From an uncultured bacterium (lineage in GTDB: Bacteria; Bacteroidota; Ignavibacteria; Kapaibacteriales; UBA4661), in contig CALCNX010000121.1 of NCBI GenBank assembly GCA_937899715.1, positions 5,296 through 69,295 of the forward strand: DNA of 64,000 bases, in the 5' to 3' direction. Of the stretch, positions 8,369-19,600 are shown piece by piece. The translations under genes were made by a program, and so were the position numbers. Under the pieces are notes generated by a model. It saw only the letters and a list, made by a program, of their open reading frames with translations. It was not told the DNA's origin and did not search any database. Position 1 is the first letter of the stretch. The number at the start of each line of letters is the position of its first letter.

Positions 8369-8721
8369 AATGAACACACAAATAAAGGAGGTAACAAACA
8401 CGCATATATGCGGTGTGGCGACACATTTTCGCCTTCAGTCCGGCATACTGCTTTGAATTGACAACAAACTATGCTAATTTTTACAAAACAATGTTCTCAA
8501 TCCTCTCATAAAATGTTGTGATTCTATCATTTTGCACGAAAACAATGTCCGTTCCCGATGTTTATTGTGTATTTTTGCTGAGAAGATAGCAAAGCTATTT
8601 AATACTTCCGCCCAACTCTCTTCGTAGAGTAATAAGAGGCAGCCATCAGCATTACAGAGGAGCATAATACAGATTTCTGACCCAGCAAAACCAAAACAAT
8701 CGTTATCAAGCGCAATTATCC
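8369..8721. promoter_or_regulatory. Divergent promoter region between the aldehyde dehydrogenase and N-acetyltransferase genes
   Basis: This 353-bp gap is AT-rich, especially after 8460. A perfect 12-bp palindrome CGCATATATGCG lies at 8401-8412, about 33 bases before the dehydrogenase ATG, and could be an operator or leader element. The decamer AAAACAATGT occurs twice in direct orientation (8485-8494 and 8539-8548); AraC-type regulators often use direct repeats. No clear -35/-10 pair was found and no gene is visible. Confidence 0.4.
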
Positions 8722-9534
8722 ATGGTAAACAAAGACGAATATCTACAACGTATCGGCTCGGCAACGTCGGCTCCGATAGCCTCATCGGAAATACTGCATT
8801 ATCTTCACGTACAGCACTTACGCTCAATTCCATACGAAAATTTTGATATTATCTTAGATTGCCCATTAAGCCTTACAGAACATGATCTTTTTGACAAGAT
8901 TATTTACCAACGACGCGGTGGTTTTTGTTACGAGTTGAATATCTTGTTTGCTCATTTGCTTGAATCTATTGATTTCGATGTAGAATTACTTTCTGCGAAT
9001 CTATGGAAGGACGAGAAATGGGGACCAGAATACGATCACCTCATTCTCGCTGTAAAGTCGAAGGAAAATAGGGATGTATGGCTAGCTGATGTTGGAAATG
9101 CACGATGGTTTCAGCGACCAATGCAACTTTTCGATGGTAGTAGTTATAGGGAGCTTGGCATTACATATCGATTAACATTTGATAATGATATGTATTTTTT
9201 TACAAGACAGGAGCCAAACGGAGAAGAAATAATGCAGTACCGCTTTACGTTACAACCACGTAGAGCGAAAGATTTTGCCGATATGTGTCTTTTTAAAGAA
9301 ACCTCCTCAGATTCGTGGTTTCGACAGAATATTGTATATTCACAACGTACCGACGAAGGAAGTATCATATTGACCAATACACAGTGTTCTATTATTGCCA
9401 ACGGTAATCGTCAGGAAACGGCAATTCATTCTTTTGATGATTTTACCAACGTATTTTACCAACACTGGCACTACTACCCCCCGCTTGGTTTAGCAAATTT
9501 CTTTCGCAGCAATGAGAAGGAGCGAGCGTTGTAA
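8722..9534 (+). CDS. nat: Arylamine N-acetyltransferase
   Basis: The 270-residue protein belongs to the NAT family, cytoplasmic enzymes that move an acyl group from acyl-CoA to arylamines, hydrazines or related amines. The catalytic triad is clear: C69 in RRGGFCYELN, H106 in EYDHLIL and D123 in WLADVGNA, at the usual spacing for bacterial NATs. The length fits the family. The ATG at 8722 begins a normal NAT N-terminus (DEYLQRIG). The gene and its 5' flank look AT-richer than the neighbours. It sits between the aldehyde dehydrogenase and the AraC regulator, two genes that are usually close, so it may be a later arrival. The native substrate is unknown. Confidence 0.93.
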   Translation: MVNKDEYLQRIGSATSAPIASSEILHYLHVQHLRSIPYENFDIILDCPLSLTEHDLFDKIIYQRRGGFCYELNILFAHLLESIDFDVELLSANLWKDEKWGPEYDHLILAVKSKENRDVWLADVGNARWFQRPMQLFDGSSYRELGITYRLTFDNDMYFFTRQEPNGEEIMQYRFTLQPRRAKDFADMCLFKETSSDSWFRQNIVYSQRTDEGSIILTNTQCSIIANGNRQETAIHSFDDFTNVFYQHWHYYPPLGLANFFRSNEKERAL

Positions 9535-9619
9535 ACCCGAAACAGCGAAGATGTTTTGTAATTTTTTGATTGTTTGTGTGTAGTCGTAATCCTCTTTTCA
9601 CAGTCTCAGAATTCCTCCC

Positions 9620-10597
9620 ATGAACAGACTGACCAACAGCCTATCCTCTCCCCTTCTGAGCGGACTTTCCCGCCCAAAAGTGCAGGCTCTGACCGCTCCC
9701 GACAAGCTGCAAACGCTTATTGAAAATCGCTCTGTGCATACGCTTAATCACTGCGAGTTCAATCTCTTCGAGACCCACCGCCAGAGTGAACGTGTCTCCC
9801 TCACCTTCGGCAGCCTCACCTTTACCGCTATGCTGCGCGGCAAAAAAGTGATGCACCTTTTTAATGGCAGAAATAATTTCGAGTATGTGCCGGGCGAGTC
9901 CGTGATTGTACCGGAGAATGAAGAAATGGTCATTGATTTTCCGGAAGCCACGCCCGAAAACCCCACACAGTGCATTGCGCTTGTGATTGACCGCCAAAAA
10001 GTGCAGGAAACACTTGATATTTTGAATGAACATCACACAAAAGTAGAACCGCACGACCGTTGGGCAATTAACACCGAACAATTCCACCTACAAAACACCC
10101 ACGCCATGACCGGGGCGATAGACCGCCTTGTCTTCATCTCGCAGGAGCAGCATAAAGCAAAAGATATTCTCGCAAATTTTGCGCTTCAGGAACTCCTTAT
10201 TCGGCTCATGCAAACGCAGGCACGGAGCGTCATTCTGGATAATTATGGTCGCTATGTCAATACACATCGTTTTGCGGCAGTGGTGCAGTACATCAAAGAC
10301 CACCTCACTGAACAGCTTACTATTGAGAAACTCAGCGCTATTGCGTATATGAGCCAGTCACATTTTTTCCGTAGCTTCAAGCAAGAGTTCGGCATTTCGC
10401 CGTTGGAATTCGTCATTCAAGAGCGCTTGCAGTGTGCCAAAGAATATCTTGCCATGCCGAACATAACCGTTACCGATGCGTGCTTCAGAGCGGGATTCAA
10501 CAGCGTCAATTATTTCTGCACACTCTTCAAAAAGCATGAAGGAATCTCACCCAAAACATACCGTGAGGCAATGACCAAACGTAACGGTTCATTCTGA
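9620..10597 (+). CDS. AraC-family regulator with AraC_N domain, likely aldehyde dehydrogenase regulator
   Basis: The 325-residue protein has an AraC_N-type sensor domain at about 55-200 (FGSLTFTAMLRGKKV, YVPGESVIVPENEEMVIDFP) and a C-terminal AraC double helix-turn-helix at about 220-320. The second HTH contains FRAGFNSVNYFCTLFKKHEGISPKTYRE. This architecture commonly accompanies aldehyde and alcohol dehydrogenase genes, and its closest enzyme partner here is the dehydrogenase ending at 6821. It is therefore probably an aldehyde- or alcohol-responsive activator of that gene; this is inference. It is on the same strand as the N-acetyltransferase gene, 85 bp downstream, and convergent with the giant A gene. 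The 98-bp gap at 10598-10695 shows only weak hairpins. Confidence 0.87.
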   Translation: MNRLTNSLSSPLLSGLSRPKVQALTAPDKLQTLIENRSVHTLNHCEFNLFETHRQSERVSLTFGSLTFTAMLRGKKVMHLFNGRNNFEYVPGESVIVPENEEMVIDFPEATPENPTQCIALVIDRQKVQETLDILNEHHTKVEPHDRWAINTEQFHLQNTHAMTGAIDRLVFISQEQHKAKDILANFALQELLIRLMQTQARSVILDNYGRYVNTHRFAAVVQYIKDHLTEQLTIEKLSAIAYMSQSHFFRSFKQEFGISPLEFVIQERLQCAKEYLAMPNITVTDACFRAGFNSVNYFCTLFKKHEGISPKTYREAMTKRNGSF

Positions 10598-10695
10598 AAG
10601 CCTTGATTTTCCGCATTATAAAGCGCTAAAGTCATAAAAACTGATAGTTCTTTATCAAAATTCGACCAAAATTTTTGACTTAATCTTCCGACATT

Positions 10696-13600
10696 TTACC
10701 GCACTACTTCCACCCTACCCGTCACCATTTCCGTCGAAGTCGAAATACGGAGCAGATAAGAACCACTACTCAGCCAACCCAATTTGAAACTCATCTTGTG
10801 CATACCTGCTGCTTGCACTTCACTTGCAAGGCGCTGCACCTCGTTCCCGCGAGCGTCTATGAGGGACAGAGTAACAAAATCGTCCTTCGGTAAGGAGTAT
10901 GTTACTTCCACTTGTTCTTTTGCCGGATTGGGCGCAATGGCAGTAATCGCTACCGTTTGAGCCGCTGTGGTAATAAGACGACGACCACCGGCAGTGGAAA
11001 CCTTTGCCGTAAAATCGAACAGCGTCGTATCGGCAGGCTCTTCCACAAAGACCTTGCGCTCCCACGGCAGACGGGCGCTTGCCGTTGTGCCCCATTCCAC
11101 ACTTGCCAAATTGAGCAGTGTTCGATTGGTGGAGCCAGCCACAGCGCGTGTTTCTGCCGTAGCCACAAATGAAGTCCTACCGTCCCAGCGTGTGTTGAAA
11201 AGGACATTTGCTGTTGTGCTTCCCGTCGGGTCAGGCAGAAGCCTTGCACCACCGCTATTGGAGGACAGAGCCAGCACCTGACGGTTGAACTGGATACGGG
11301 CGTAAATTTCCGGCTGCGCAGCTTTGAAAAGCACGTCCAGCTTTTCTTTTGTTGCATCCTCAATAAACACATTGAGCCGCACAAGCGTACCGGGCGGTGC
11401 GGACTCGGGGTCTGCCTTAACGCGGAGCGTGACTGCGGCATCATCCGGCTTTGGCAGACGAGCGTATGCCGTGATGCCAGCAACAGCAACATCAACAAGA
11501 CTGCTGTCTTTTGTACTGTGCGCATCCACTCGCAGAGCAGCACGCCTCACACCCTCTTCCGGCGCGGCAGCCCTAATGATAATATATGCCGTCTCGCGCG
11601 GCGCTATCAGCAAGCCGCTCGCATCTTTAATCAAAAAAGCCGTCTCACGCGGCGCACCCCGCACAGTCAATATCCGCACAGCATCTACCTGCATCGTGTG
11701 GATAGTGCTGCGGTTTGTTACCTCAATACTTCGCACGGATGCTTTGCCCACCCGTATCGTATCAAAATCTACCGCCTTTACCGAAAGCGCACTGCCACGA
11801 CCACGAAGAGCATCGGTAAAGGTTGCCACACGCTGTGAGCCTTGTGCGTCGCGGTAGTTCACTTGCAACGTTGCCACAATTGGCTCTGCTTCTTGCGGCG
11901 TGAACTCAATGCCCAGCACTAGCTCGCCATTCGGCAAAAGCGTTGTATCTTTCACGATGCCCGCCACTTGCTCAGTCTTCACTTTGAAAGCGGGGTCACG
12001 CGAGATAATAGTCAAGCCGTTTTTCAGAATAGTGAGCGGGTTCGGACTGACGTTAATCAAAATGCCGCCCGGCACGTCGCGGTTGTCCGCAATCGTGGTT
12101 TTCCCTGCGTCCACAGTGCTGAATGCAAGGTCAACTCCGGCAGTAACCACTTTGAAGAATGCGGCGGGTGAAACGTTACTATTCTCGCTCACAGCGCCGC
12201 GGTCATTGCGAATCATTGCGCGGACGCTCCACTCATAGGATGCACCACGCTCCAAATTCCGAAGCACATAGATAGGTTCGCCTTCATCAGGCTGCCCCAG
12301 CGTATCAATTTTTGCCGGAAGGGGCGTTGTGCCTTCCAATTTCCACCAGCGTATTTCGTAATCGGTTGCGCCTTCCACACGCGACCAACGCAGCGTCAGG
12401 TTCGGGCTGACGTTGATAGCGCCCGGAGCCGGAGAAATCACCTCCGGTACAGCCAACAGCACATCTACGCTTGCCACCGAGACCGACACACGCGCTGTTT
12501 CCAGCGTTAGTCCGGGAACGGCAGGATTGGTAGCGCGGCAGAAATATGTACCGCTATTAACCCGAACAGCGCTATCCACCTTGAATGTAGGCAAACGTCC
12601 GGCAGCACCGCGCACAAGATTATCGTCTTTGTACCATTGATGCACGGTGCTTGAGCCACTGATGCCGGAGCGCAATTCCAGAAGCGCACCGCGTTCCAGC
12701 ACCGTATCACGCGCTACGCCCAAGCGTCCTTGCGGTATATACTCGAAGGAACGAGGGCTACGAGAAAGTTTTGTAACAGGCTCTAGCGAACCAAACTCTA
12801 AAAAGTTATTCTCCACACTGAGCGTATCAATGGCAGTGCGCACAAGATTGGGCAACGCTGTAAAACGATTATTAGCCGCACGAATGGTGCGGAGTCGGCT
12901 GGACTGTGCAAGTTCGAGCGGCAATGCGCCCGTGAAACGGTTATTCTCAACGTTCAATTCCACAAGACTGCCCCACTGCACACCGCTCGGAAGCTCGCCC
13001 GACAAGCCGTTATTGGCAAGGCGCAATATAGTGAGCGCCGACCACGATGCAATACCGCGCGGCACTACGCCCGACAACCGATTTCTGCTCACGTCCAGCT
13101 CGCGCAGGTTCGCCATGCCCTCCCACTCCGGCGGGATTGCGCCGTCAAGGTCGTTTTGGCTCAGGTCAAAGATTTGAAGCGTCTGCGCTTGTGTTACGCT
13201 TGCGGCTGTCTTCGCAGCAGTTGGTTTTATACCAACGATACCAAACTCGCGTGGTAGCTGCCCGGAAAGGCGATTGTTGTTCAAGCGAAGTTCGCGCAAA
13301 TTCGTCATTGCAGCGAGTTGCCACGGTATTTTACCGCTAAACTGATTGCCGGAAAGGTTAATAATTTCGCCATTGTCGAGTGTCGAAAGGCAAACGGGAA
13401 TCTCGCCCGTGATATTGTTACTGCTCACATCGAAACGGCGGAGCCTACGCCACGAACATACCACTTCGGAAAGCGAACCGCTTAACTGATTACGTCGTGC
13501 ATCAAACTCTTCTAATCGAACAAGTCCCGAAAAACTTGTCGGAATACCACCTGTGAAGCCGTTCCCGGACACATCCAGCACTTTTAGTTCCGAAAGCGCT

Positions 13601-16600
13601 CCCAATGCAGTCGGAAGCGCTCCCCGCAAGCCCAACGACGGCAGACGCACCGCCACAATGCGATTACCGACCACTTCCACGCCCTGCCATTCAGTTATCG
13701 GCGTATTTGCTTTCCAATTTAGCATGGTCGCACCTGCGGGCATGAGACGGGTAAACTCCGCCACCTGTGACGAATCTGCTTCCAATGATTGAACAAATCG
13801 GAACGGCTCGCGCGAGACCGTCTCGCCAAGCGGTGAGGTAAGCTGTATGAAGCCCTGCGCTGCACGGCTGACTCCGGCGGGAAGGCTGATGCTTAGCTCC
13901 GTTGGCGAAAGAAGTTTGAACGTTGCCGCAGGTATGCCCCCGACTGCTACTGCACTCACGAGGCTGAAGTTTGCACCGGTAGCGATAATTATTGCACCGC
14001 CGTTGCCCGATGAAGGGCTAAAACTCGTGATTGCGGGCAGACCTCCTGCCAGATTAGCATTGATAATCACTCCGGTCGCCGTATTAATACCACCCACCGA
14101 AAGCAAATTCAAACGTCCCGAAAGCGGCAGCCCAGAAGTATTGGCGGAAGGCGGCATCTGCACAACAAGGCGCGTCGTGCCTTCTACTCGAAACGTTGCC
14201 CGCGTACCGCCGATAGTAACGGCGCTGACCAAATCCAAATTGCTGCCCGTGATGACGATTTCTTCACCAGAGGCGGCATCGGTGGGCGCAACTTTTGTTA
14301 CTTCGGGCGTGTTAATGATGCTGAACGCATTCTGTACTGCAATGGAATTGTAGGGTCCCAAAAACACAACCGTCGTAGCCGAAGAAGAGACCGTACCACC
14401 TGTACCGGAGAGCAGATTTTGCTTGGGCAAAAGCAGCGTGATTTGCCCCGACGAGGAAGTCCGATACTCCGCTTTCCCTGTACTGACGCTTGTTTTGAGC
14501 GAAATGTCTGTTACCACATTCAGGTTGGAGCCGCGCACTCGCACTTCGCCGCCATTACCGACAATTTTATCAAGAAATTCCGTCACATCTATACGCTGCG
14601 ACAAATCAACACTGCCCGTTGTGGAGCCTGTTTCCAAACTTTTGTACGCAAACTTTGTGGCGCTTACCACACGCACTCCTCCCTGCGCGATAATCACAAT
14701 CGGCACCTCAGTTCCCATGCCTGCCACACGTGCCGGAACCGTTACCGTGAGCCGTGTCGAGTCATTGCGCGTGAAATTTGCTATTGCCGACGCATTTTCA
14801 GTTCCAAAACGAACACTTTGAACCGTCGTAAAGCCTGTTCCGCGTACGGTGATGATAGCTCCAGTGCTTTCAATAGCCGGAGCAAAACTGGTAATGGTGG
14901 GTTGCGGAACAAAGACCACCGATGTCGTTGCTTGTACCGTACCGCCCTCAGCGTTCAGGCGTATTTGCGTATTGGTAGCGCCGGGCATTGCCCCGGCGGG
15001 AACAACAAACGTAATGCTGCCGTTAGGATTGATAGTAAAGTTCGTAATCGTAACGCCGCCGAAGGTCAGTGTCGTTACGTTTTGTAAGTTCTGTCCGGTA
15101 ATTGTTACTGTCGCCCCGGGACCAGCCATTTGTGGACTGACCGACTGAATGACGGGTGTGGGAACAAAGGTAAACATTTCGTTAGAGGCAGTTCCACCGT
15201 TTGGTCCGCCAAGCTGAATGGGACCAGTCACTACTGCACCGACCGTAATACTGATGCCAGTTGAAGAAAGCACACGGAAACTCGCCACAGGAACGGTTCC
15301 TATAGCAACCGAATTGATGCCCGTGAGATTTTCGCCAATTACCAGCACAACGGTCTCTTCGCCGCCTCTATCCGGCGAAAAACGGGTGATGCGCGGCAAG
15401 AGTTGCGGCGTAGAATCTCCCGGAGCTGGCGCAGCGCCAGCAATAGCAAAGAACCGTTGCGCACCCACGCTGCCCGCAGGAACGCCATCGCTCACGACTG
15501 CCTGAGCAGAAGCGATATTTTGCAACGTTCCGCCGATATTTTGATAAGTTCCGCCCTGCGTGGAGCCGGAAGCCACACGAGTATTATCGTTCAAGCCTGT
15601 GCGAATAAGCCCAATTTGTGCGCCCGTCAAATCTCCCGCAAGCGGTGTCCACGTCCAATACTCCGTCCTGCTCAGTGCGCCCGTCAAACCGATGCCCGAA
15701 CTGCCGCCCGACCCAACGTTAAATGCTTCTATCGAAAGAGTTGGCGATACACTACCCGTTGTAGCGCCCTGCACCAACGCGGGCAAATACTGCACACCTT
15801 TGCCAACGGGAAACATCCACAAACGCCCGTCCGCAGGCGTGAGATTGGAAGGCAGCACACGTGCAACACTACCCACCACAAACGAACCTAGCGAGCCGCC
15901 GGACAAGGCAGTATCGGCTGTGCCGGCAAGCGTCAACACTTGACCGCTTGGTACGACTACGTTTCCTCTGCCCAGCACCAAAGAGCCTGTCAGGCGAAGA
16001 TTACTCGCAAGTGTCAGATTTGCCGCCATACGCTGCATACTGAGGCTTCCCAACACGCTTGCACCCGAACCATTATCGAAGAGAATGCTTCCTGAAATTG
16101 TGCCGGAACCCGTAACAGCAAGCGCATTCGTGGAATCCGTTCCTAAGCGGCTTGCCGTCAGCGTTATACTGCCACCAAGCGTGAGACCGTTATTCGCGCC
16201 AAAGCGAAGAATACTACCGTTCACTACCGTCAATGCCCCCTGAATACTTTTGCTATTATTCAAGCGTACCGATGCTGAATCTATACGCACCGACGATGAA
16301 AATGCAGGTGGAAATTCAATATCGGACGTTACACGGTTCGAGCCGCCACGATACTCCAGCGTTGCATTTGCCCCCAGATATTGTACACCGCCGACGCTAG
16401 AGACAGCGCCCGTTCCTTCCAAGCGCAAACGCCCGCCGTCGTTGACTCTGAGCGACCCTTGTACGGTAAGCACTCTGCCCGTGGCAATAGCAAGTACACT
16501 ACCATTTTCGACCTGCATCGTAACGCCCGCACCAATCGTAGCGCCGGCATTGAAAGTAGCAGTACGCGCATTAGAAACATAAAAATTGTGCCCCGGCGTA

Positions 16601-19600
16601 GAAAAGCTACTCGCCGTGATACCACCACCACCGGGCAAAGTATTCCAATTTGCGGGATTATCTGCCGCTCCTGATTGATAATAAAATTCTGATGCCGATG
16701 CAACCAGCATAAAGGATGCTACAGAAGCTGCCATACCGCCGGGCGTTGTAACAGACACAGGCGCATTTGGCGCTCCCACCGGAACAATCGCCGTAATCTG
16801 TGTCGGGGAAACGACGGTGAAGGACGTAGCGTTCAGACCGCCGAACTGCACTTGCGTTGTACCGATAAAACCAGTTCCTGTAATCGTAATCATTGACCCC
16901 GCAGCCGCAATCATGGGCGCAATAGCCGTTACCGTCGGCGGTGCAAAAAACGAATACACACCCAGCACGGCAGTACCGCCGGGCGTTGTTACGTTCACGT
17001 TGCCCGTTGCTCCGCCCACTGCTACCACAGCCGTTACCTGCGTTGGAGATACAAACGCGAAGGAAGTCGCCGGAACTCCGCCAAAACTCACGCCCGTTAC
17101 CCCCGTAAAATTCGTACCGTTAATTGTTATCGTCGCACCTGCTAACGAACCCGTGGGCGTAAAGTTTGTGATAGTCGGCGGTGCTTGATTGATAGTAATG
17201 CTAAACGGAGCGGCATTGAACGTGCCCGCACCATTGCTTGCTTGTACGGTTATCGGTCCGAATGTACCGCCCGCGCTCGGCGTTCCCGCAATCTCTCCCG
17301 TCGCCGCATTCAGCGTTAAGCCCGTCGGCAGCGTTCCCGCAATCACGCTGTATGTAGGAGTGGGCGAACCATTTGCCGCTACAAAATAGCTATACATTGC
17401 GCCGACGTTCCCGCTTGGCGGCGTTTGCGCTGTAAAAGCTGTGGGTGCTGTGGGTGTGGCAGCAATGTTGATACTCAAAGAAACAGTATTAACATTACCA
17501 AAAGCATTTTGTGCTTTTATCACAATACCGCTTGATACGCCCGCAGCCGTCGGTGTACCGGAGATGACTCCACTAGCCGAAAGTGTCAAGCCCGCCGGAA
17601 GCGCCCCCGAAATAAGAGAATAGGTAGGCGCTGGGTAGCCATCGGCGGTAATTGCGTAGGAATATGCCACGCTGACAGCGCCACTTGGCGGGGTCTGCGC
17701 AGTGAATGTCGTGGGAGCAGCATTAACGGTGATATTGAACGGTGCAGAATTAACCGAACCGAAACCGTTCATTGCCGAAAGAGTTATCGGACCAAAGACC
17801 CCTGCAACCGACGGAACGCCGGAGAGCAAGCCATTTGAGCCGTTCAGAGTTAGCCCCGTTGGGAACGTCCCCGACACAAGGCTAAACGATGGCGCGGGCG
17901 AGCCATTTGCTGCAAATGTATAGGCGTAGGCACTTGAAACTAAGCCATTTGGCGGGGATTGAGCGGTAAACATTGTGGGAGCGCTGCCTGTTGCCGAAAC
18001 AGTAATGCTAAATGCTGATGTATTGACACTACCCGCGCCGTTACTTGCTTGAACGGTTATTGGTCCAAATGTACCTGCCACCGTCGGTGTGCCGGAAATC
18101 ACGCCCGCACCGCTCAACGTCAAACCCGTAGGCAATGTGCCGGAAACAAGACTATACGTCGGCGCTGGCAGACCGTTTGCTACAAGTGTGTATGAATACG
18201 GCGTTCCCACAACACCACTTCCGGGCGTTTGTGCGGAAAATGACGTTGGCGCACCGTTGATGGTCATCGTGAACGGCGTAGAACCAAGTGAACCCGAACC
18301 GTTGCTTGCCTGCACGGTAATTGGTCCGTAGCTGCCCGACACGGTCGGCGTGCCCGTGATTTCGCCCGTTACCGCGTTCAGCGTTAGTCCGGGCGGCAGT
18401 GCGCCGGAGGCAATGCTGAAGGTCGGCGACGGAAAACCATTTGCTGCAAAAGTGTAGCTGTACGGCGTACCGCTTGTGCCTGCAGTCGGCGTTTGTGCGC
18501 TGAACGCCGTTGGCGAGGAGGGCGTTCCGGCAATGGTAATTGAGAAACTATTTGAATTGATTGAACCCGCACCGTTACTTGCGCTGATAATTGTTACGCC
18601 AAAAACACCCGCCATTGACGGTGTACCTGAAAGTTCCCCTGTTGCGGTATTGAGTGCCAATCCCGGTGGTAGTGTACCTGAAAAAACGCTATATGTCGGC
18701 GTGGGAAAACCATTCGCCGTAAAGAAATAACTGTACGGCGTTCCGACAACCCCGCTCACGGGCGCGGCGGCAAAAACCGTCGGTGCTCCGCTAACGGTAA
18801 TTGTGGCAGGAGCAGAATTAAACGCACCGGCAATATTGCTTGCCCGAATGATAATGCCGCTATATGTGCCGCCGGCGGTCGGCGTTCCCGCCAAGTCACC
18901 TGTTACGGCGTTTAGCGTTAAGCCGGGCGGCAGCGTACCAGATTGTACGGAATACGTCGGCGCGGGAAAACCATTTGCCGTAAAAATGTACGAGTACGTC
19001 AGCCCCAACGCGCCCGATGGTGGCATTTGCGCTGAGAATGCTGACGGTGCAATGCTCATTTGGATATTGAAGGGCGCAGTATCAAATGTTCCGGCAATAT
19101 TGGTTGCGCGGACAACGATAGGACCAATGATGCCGGAGACCGTCGGTGTCCCGGAAAGTACACCCCCTGCGCTCAAGGTCAAGCCCATTGGAAGCGTTCC
19201 CGACTGCACGGAGTATGTCGGCGCAGGAAAGCCATCAGCAACAAAGGTATAGCCAGCATACGCAACGTTCTGTGTACCATTAGGTGGCGTTTGTGCAGAA
19301 AACAGTGTCGGTGCGGCATTGATGGTGATGGTAAACGACGCACAGTCAAACGTCCCGCCGACGTTCGTGGCACGAATAACAATCGCGCCCGACACACCAC
19401 CTGTTCCCGTCGGTGTGCCGGAAAGTACACCGGTTGCGGCATTCAGTGTTAGTCCTGCTGGAAGCGTTCCCGAAAAAACCGAATACGTCGGTGCGGGTGT
19501 GCCATTGGCTACAAACGTGTAGGTGTAGGCACTGCCCACCGTGCCTGTGGGCGGAGTGGCGGCGCTAAAAGCGGTGGGCGGTACGGCGAAAACAAATCCG

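Noticed and set aside
10598..10695. Bidirectional terminator between the AraC gene and giant gene A
   Set aside because: Only a short TGATA/TATCA pairing is visible; too weak to call.
14419..15087. Forward frame of 222 codons opposite giant gene A
   Set aside because: Shadow of the TIG array; composition is typical of out-of-frame reading.
17190..19583. CRISPR or DNA satellite as an explanation of the 267-bp periodicity
   Set aside because: The periodicity is that of protein domains: units differ at the DNA level and keep one open reading frame.
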